DNA from: Hymenoscyphus infarciens
Lineage: Eukaryota > Ascomycota > Leotiomycetes > Helotiales > Helotiaceae
Reading direction: 5' to 3'
DNA length: 64,000 nt
Assembly (NCBI GenBank): GCA_001414345.1
Contig: LLCB01000285.1
Coordinates: 1-64,000, forward strand
Both the position numbers and the translations under genes were made by a program. Positions 58,127-64,000 of this stretch are shown piece after piece. The notes below the pieces were generated by a model that saw nothing but the letters and a program-made list of their open reading frames with translations, did no database searches and had not been told where the DNA came from. Within the stretch, counting starts at the first letter, position 1, and each line of letters opens with the position of its first letter.

Positions 58127-58740
58127 TTTTTTGTTTCTGCGATTGAGGAGGATAGTGAGGGTTGGGAGGAGAAAGGAGAAAGGTATTAGGTATGGGAGAT
58201 TTCGTTTCGTCTTCAATCTTTTTTTGGAGTCTCGCGGCTTGGAGAAGCTTTGGGGAAGGGTGAAGGGGACCTGTTTTTGGGATGATCGGCAGAAAAGTGA
58301 TGGCGCGGTTGGGTCTGTGCCACCCCCGAGAATAGAATGCTGAAGTGAGGCTGAAATCTTTGCGCGTGGCAGGTGAATGGGTATGTGATTGAGTCACTTG
58401 CTAGGTATCAACTTTACCTTGAACTTCATGATGGAACGATTACATTCTTCAAGTTGAAAGATATGGATATCTGCAAAAGTAGAAAGATTGCAAGCCCTCC
58501 CCAAATCAAGCTGTCACCCCCTCGACAAAGGGAACCCACACACAGCAAGGAAAAAATGTTTCAGACAATTACTTGTAATCGTGGAGCAGCTATCAGCAAA
58601 CAACAGGCAAGAAAGTTTCAGATTCTCGCGATCAAACGTCAGAAGTTGAGAGAGTGAAATGGGGGCCATTCTGTGAAGGATTTAGGAGTCTTGACGTAAA
58701 TGAATTTTGTCAGCTGAGAGTAAGGTTATCTTAGTTTCAG
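58127..58740. promoter_or_regulatory. Promoter of the WSC gene up to the second RIP block
   Basis: About 600 bp of normal-composition DNA upstream of the WSC gene. A 94-codon plus-strand frame (58373-58657) has no motif and ends near the block; I do not call it. Confidence 0.4.
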
Positions 58741-61700
58741 ACTCTTTATTATTAGCTCTTCCTTTTCTCCTCTAGCTACCTCCTCTATAAGCCTCTCTAC
58801 CTACTCTACTCTCTCTAAAACCTACTAATTATAACGCTAGATTTGATAAAGCGTTTTAAGAAACTTTAAAGATTACTTTAGTAGAACTTATACTTATCTC
58901 TTTAGTTATCCTTATATCTTATATATAGACGCGTTTAGTAGTCCGGTTTAAAACTACTCTTATTTAGAGTAGTTTTAGACTAAAATCTAGGTAGCTTCGA
59001 ACTACGATGCTACTAAGCTAGTTTAGGAGTACTAAGATATTAAAATCTAAATTAAAGCTATTTACACTTACTCTATATATAGTAGAGATACGTCTCTTTC
59101 TACCTCTTTATTTAATCTCTCTCGCTCTCTTATATTCTTAATAACTTCTATCTTATAGAATTCTTTCTAGTATAGCTAATTACTACTATAAATAGGTATA
59201 TTATACTACTTATACTAGCTCTTAGTCTAATATAGATAAAGTAGATATACTCTTTCTAAAAGTAATTTACTTAAAAGTTTATCTCTTTATATTCTATACT
59301 AATAATATAATCTTTTAGTAAGAGCTATATACCGAGTATAGAGATAGGTAGAGTATTACTTTTAAGCTTTTATAATATTATCTCCTTTATTAAGATAAAT
59401 AAATTAGTATATAAGCTAGGAGTCTTTAAATAGAGAGTATATAAGAGATAATTAAAAGGTTTTATATAAGGATTATAGAGTAGAATCTATACTAAATATT
59501 AGTATATATCTCTTATCTAATTAGATATACTTACTTCTATTCTAAAGCTAAAGTAAATAAGAGTTTACTATAGTAATATCTATAAGCTAATAAAATAAAG
59601 GCTATTATATCTTTTGCCGAGTTTACTAGGTTTTATAGTTCCTATATAATTAATCTATAATATCTACTTCTTTTGTCTATTTATTATAATTATTAATAAA
59701 TTATAGAATTAGTAGATTTTAGTAGAAGTTTATAGTATATTAAGGTCTCGGTTTATATACCTTTTAGACTTCTAAGAACAGTAGCGACAAAGGCGATAAT
59801 TAGTGAATAAAAGGCTTATAAGCGATCTTATTTACTATAGTACTAGATTAGTATAGGTATTATCGCTCTTATTAGTTATACTCTTTACTAGTATATATCG
59901 TAGAAAGTATTAATACTAGTGTATTATCTTACTATATAAAGGCTAAAATTCGAAGATATACTAAGACGATTTTACTTATAAGATTACTCTATTATACGCT
60001 AGGAGCCGCGGTAATAACCTCCTTCTATAACTCCTAGGATTATATACTCTAGAATTATAAAAGAGTATTATTAACCTTCTTCTTTTAAGTCTTAATTAGG
60101 TATAGAAAGAGCGGTTTAGTAATATAGGTATAGTAAGTGTCTACTACGCTAATACTAAGCTTAAGAAGCTTATTAAACAATTCTAGTAATAAGAAGTAAT
60201 TATCTATATATATTATAAATTAGTAAGATAGATAAGGAAGTGACTTTATAAGTTAATATACTATTAAACTTATAAGTAGGAATATTAGCTAGAGTTATAC
60301 TAAAATAAGTTAAACTAGAGTTATATAGAAATAAGTTAAACTAGAAGAAGTAAAGTTAGAAAATTTTATATATTACTAGTAGGTATAAGACTATTCTTTT
60401 AGACTAATTCTATAGTTTTATAAGTATAAGAATAAAAGAGGAAGTTATATATATATCCTATAAAACATAAAGCCTAGTTTTTATATCTCTCTAGGATTAG
60501 TTTATACTTATACTTTAATATATACTTAGATCTTCTTTTAAACTCTATAATTATCTTATTAATAGATACGTTTTATAGTAAGTAGATATATCTCTTAAAT
60601 ATAGCGTATAAGTGTTTAAAAAGTAGTAATAGCTTTATATACTAATTCTTCTTTAGAATATTAGTAGAAGAATAGGATATATAAAGATAAGACTTAAGTT
60701 CTTTATATCTACGCTTTTATATAAATTAAAGTAGTAGATAAGAACCTCTACTCTCTCCTCTCTAAAGTTCTAGCTCTCTCTATATATTCCTTATACTAAA
60801 GTATATTATAATTATAAGGAAGACTTTAAGCTCTAAAACTAACATATTTCTCTAAAGATATACTCTAGAGCGATTTAGTATAAATACTACTATATATGTA
60901 TTCGTATTATTATATATTATATAAAGGATTCTAGTAGTGAAAAAGAGACTAAAAAACTCGATTAGTTTTATATAATTCAAAGGTAAAAGTAAGAAAGATA
61001 GATATAGAGAAGTATCTTAATATAATAGTATAAACTTAGGAACGTTTACTACTACTAGTATATCCTTATATAATTAATCTACCTTATCTATAAGCAGTCC
61101 TTTATATACTTATATATATATAGAAGTTAGTATATATAGCGTACTCCTAGAGAGCTCTCTTATATATATAATATTTAATATAGATAACGATACTAAATTA
61201 TCCTTTATAATATCCTTTATCTCTTTACTATTATTATTATCGGTATTATTTATATATACGAGGTCGATATTCTTCTTAAGAAGCTTAGAATCGTACTCGT
61301 TATTAAGAAACACGTCTACGAGGCGTATTTAAGTGGCCTTCTTTTTAAGGACTTTTTTAGTAGCTTTTAAGGCTTTTTTAGTAGACTTTTTTATATTAGG
61401 AGTAGTATTAGCCTTACGCTATCCTAGAAGAGGTATATTAATTAAAAAGAAGAATAAAAGAGTATAAAAGAGACACTAGAAGTAGTAGGAGTAGGTAGAG
61501 GAAACTTAGCTTATATACTTATATTATAAGCTAACTTACGCTAAAATAATAATTTTTTTAGTAGAGCTTTTTAAATATAAGATTATAGGTAAATCATTAT
61601 TTAATTTCTATATTATTATATACTTTAGTAGAGTTTAAAGAATAAGATAATAATTTAAATATTCAGTTATATTAGAGCTAGAAATATGAGATTAGAACCG

Positions 61701-64000
61701 CGTTCTACTAAATCACGTAGAGTATAAGGATAACTAAAGAGATAATAGTATAAAATATATATAACTATAGAAGAGATATATAGAAGTATATTTAGTAGAA
61801 TAAAGTATATCGATACTAGGCTCTAATATAGAAGAAAAGACTAATTAGCCTCTTATTATTCTAAGTAGAAGTAGCTATATATATATAATAGTATAAAATA
61901 TATATAACTATAAAAGAGATATATAGAAGTATATTTAATAGAATAAAAGACTAAATTAGTCTTTTCCTATTATAAGTAAGAGTATTTATATATAAGAGAT
62001 TAGATACTACTAAGATCTAATAATAATAATAACTAGAATTTATTAAATATAGATAATACTAAATAAGAAGAGCTAAAAGCTAAATATATAATATTTAAAT
62101 CTTAATATCTTCTATAGATAAATATTAAATATATTAATATCTTTAGTATCTTTAGTTATATAAGTATTAGTAATTCGTAATCTTAGCTTATAGTATAATA
62201 GTATAAAATATATACTACTATAGAAGAGATATATAGAAGTATGTTTAGTAGAATAATATACGTAGATACTAGGCTCTAATATAGAAGAAAAGACTAAACT
62301 AGTCTTTTCTAACTCTAGAAAAGTAAGTGGCTATATATAAGAGATTAGACTATACTAAAAGGTCTAAAACCGAATAATATAATATTAGCTAATATAAAAG
62401 TCTAAACTCTACGAAGTCTGTCTAAAAGTCTAGATAGACGTATATAACCTTTCTAAATTAAATAATATAAAATAACATAGCTAAAAGCTAAATATATAGC
62501 TAAATCTTATATATAATAAATACTCTTAGCTATCTAGACTAGCTTAGATAATAGGCTATTATATAGAGATATTAGTAGTTTTATAAATACTTATAATAAT
62601 ACGAAATATATACTACTATAGAAGAGATATATAGGAGTGCGTTTAGTAGAATAATATATATAAATACTAGACTCTAATATAAAAGAAAAGGAAAAACTAA
62701 TTCTCTTTTATATTAAGTATAAACATCTATATATAAGAGATTAGAAACTACTAAGTCTTAATAATAATAATAACTAAGCTCTTCTTAATATAGCTAATAC
62801 TAAAATAATAAGAGCTTTAAAGCTAAATATATAATATCTAAACCTTAATCTCTTTAGTACCTTCTATTATATAAGTATTAGAATTATAAATCTTAGCTCC
62901 GAGGTATTAGAGATATTAGTAGTTTTACGAATACTAGTAATTTAGAATAATATATAAATTATATATATACTAAAAGTTATGTCTACAAATTCTATATCTA
63001 TATCTAGAAGAGAGCCGAGCTACTTTAATAAGTACGTAACTAAGTACTACTCGAGTAACCTAGAAGAGCTAAGCCTTTATCTTAGGTAGTACTACATAGC
63101 CTTTAGCTACGCTTTCTTAGACTAGCTCTTAACCTCTTAATACCTTATTATAACTTATTATATTTATAAGAGCTTAATTAAGTCTAAATAAGTCTAGTTT
63201 AGAGATATACTATTATCTATCTTATAACTCTTTTATAATTTTTTATATACTTTCCTTAGTATACTTACTATAGATAACCTAACTCTACTAATAAATCCTA
63301 TCTCTTAATACCTTATAAAACTCGCTCTTATATTATATTAAACCTGCTTTTATAGTCTATTATCTCTTCTAATTACTTTATTCTAAGAAGAGTTAGTATT
63401 TCTCTACCTCTATTTATATACTTCTATATCTATACTAATAACCCTAGCTTAGCTAAAAATATAGGCTTCCTAATAGCCTTACTATATAGTAACGTAAGAG
63501 CTTCCTATTTAGAGCTTTAATAATTTGAACTTACTTACTTATACTTATCCTACTTCCTATATATATAACGCTATATACTAGAATCCCTTATATATTAGAA
63601 AGCTCTTAGGCTTCTTATAAGGCTTTCTATAAGCTTTATTAGACGCTCTAATCTAAAAAGATACTAGCTAGAGAGTATAAACTTTTATCTAGTATTCTAA
63701 TCGATTATAAATATATATTATAGTAGCTATAGAGTGTCTAGCTTAGTAATAACGTAATATATAATATAAAGTAGATTAGGAATACCTAAGACGATATTAT
63801 AGCTAGATATAAGAGGTATAGGTTAGAAGATATTATTTATATTATTATTTACGTTAATATAACGTAGGTAGTAAGCTTAATTAGAGTAATCTAAACATAA
63901 ACCTAATTCTTCTCTTAATACTATATACCTTAACCTAGCTAATCTATAATAAGAAGAACCGATTTCTATTAAACGTAGCTATAGTAGATAGTAATCTACT
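58740..64000. repeat. Second RIP-degraded AT-rich island, continues past the window
   Basis: From about 58740 CA/TG nearly vanish and TA is dominant, as in the first island; no long frame survives. It contains several tandem partial LTR-like copies (61743-62960). The 58740-61740 part and the 62970-64000 part are mutated repeat DNA that I cannot assign further. Confidence 0.88.
61743..62960. repeat. Tandem LTR-like copies related to the gypsy LTR
   Basis: The block ATAATAGTATAAAATATATA followed by an ACTATAGAAGAGATATATAG stretch (as in the LTR at 5923 and 13514) starts at about 61744, 61888, 62202 and, as ATAATACGAAATATATACTA, 62595. Each is followed for different lengths by the same downstream landmarks (TAGTAGAATAA, GATACTAGGCTCTAATATAGAAGAAAA, AATAATAATAACTA). 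The last copy runs to about 62950. They look like nested or truncated LTRs of the same family, in the same orientation as the LTRs in the first island. Confidence 0.75.

Noticed and set aside
58373..58657. 94-codon plus-strand frame next to the RIP block
   Set aside because: No motif, lies in the promoter of the WSC gene on the opposite strand, and ends where composition changes.
61110..61313. 67-codon minus-strand frame in the second RIP island
   Set aside because: Asn/Ile/Lys/Leu-rich composition as expected of AT-rich DNA; upstream Lys-rich sequence is suggestive but there is no recognisable domain.
62979..64000. Plus-strand gag-like reading after the last LTR-like copy
   Set aside because: The LTR orientation relative to pol in the first element would put gag on the other side, and the frame is full of TAA/TAG; orientation and identity cannot be settled by eye.

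Overview
The window is nuclear DNA of a filamentous ascomycete (Pezizomycotina). The evidence is short GT-AG introns (about 50-110 bp, GTNNGT donors, CTAAC-like branch sites), a FacB/Cat8-type zinc-cluster regulator, WSC and SMP/C2 proteins of filamentous-fungal type, and long AT-rich blocks almost free of CA/TG dinucleotides and full of TA, which is the mark of repeat-induced point mutation (RIP). A leotiomycete is my best guess for the class, from remembered similarity only; nothing here proves it.

Layout. 1-250 is the edge of an AT-rich block; 250-2600 has no convincing gene. A calcipressin gene (2610-3362) stands alone before an 11-kb RIP block (about 4150-14990). That block contains a dead Ty3/gypsy LTR retrotransposon (5923-14009) with paired LTRs, a 5-bp target duplication and reverse-transcriptase and integrase relics on the minus strand. 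A six-exon mpaB/rubber-oxygenase-like gene (15447-17574) follows. The gene-poor interval 17575-22314 holds a diverged inverted-repeat pair and a hAT-type MITE.

22315-32330 carries a disordered Cys/His protein, a membrane-anchored glycerophosphodiester phosphodiesterase, and two head-to-head SET-domain genes, one of them frameshifted. 34880-37711 is facB/CAT8. 39018-41053 is a divergent pair: a cupin with a possible mitochondrial presequence, and COX11. 41458-43473 holds a broken small ORF and an F-box-like gene.

44464-52058 contains a divergent pair of lipid-transfer genes (SMP/C2 tricalbin-like and oxysterol-binding protein) around a 1.4-kb shared promoter with a CACGTG palindrome. 52605-56285 is REV1 translesion polymerase, and 57454-58126 a secreted WSC-domain protein. 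From about 58740 to the end is a second RIP block, with several tandem LTR-like copies related to the first element.

The genes do not form one pathway. Themes are lipid transfer and turnover at membranes (GDPD, SMP/C2, OSBP), mitochondrial function (COX11, possibly the cupin), protein methylation (two SET proteins) and carbon or calcium regulation (FacB, calcipressin). I saw no secondary-metabolite cluster, CRISPR array, rRNA or tRNA. All multi-exon coordinates were assembled by hand from splice signals and reading frame and are unverified by transcripts.
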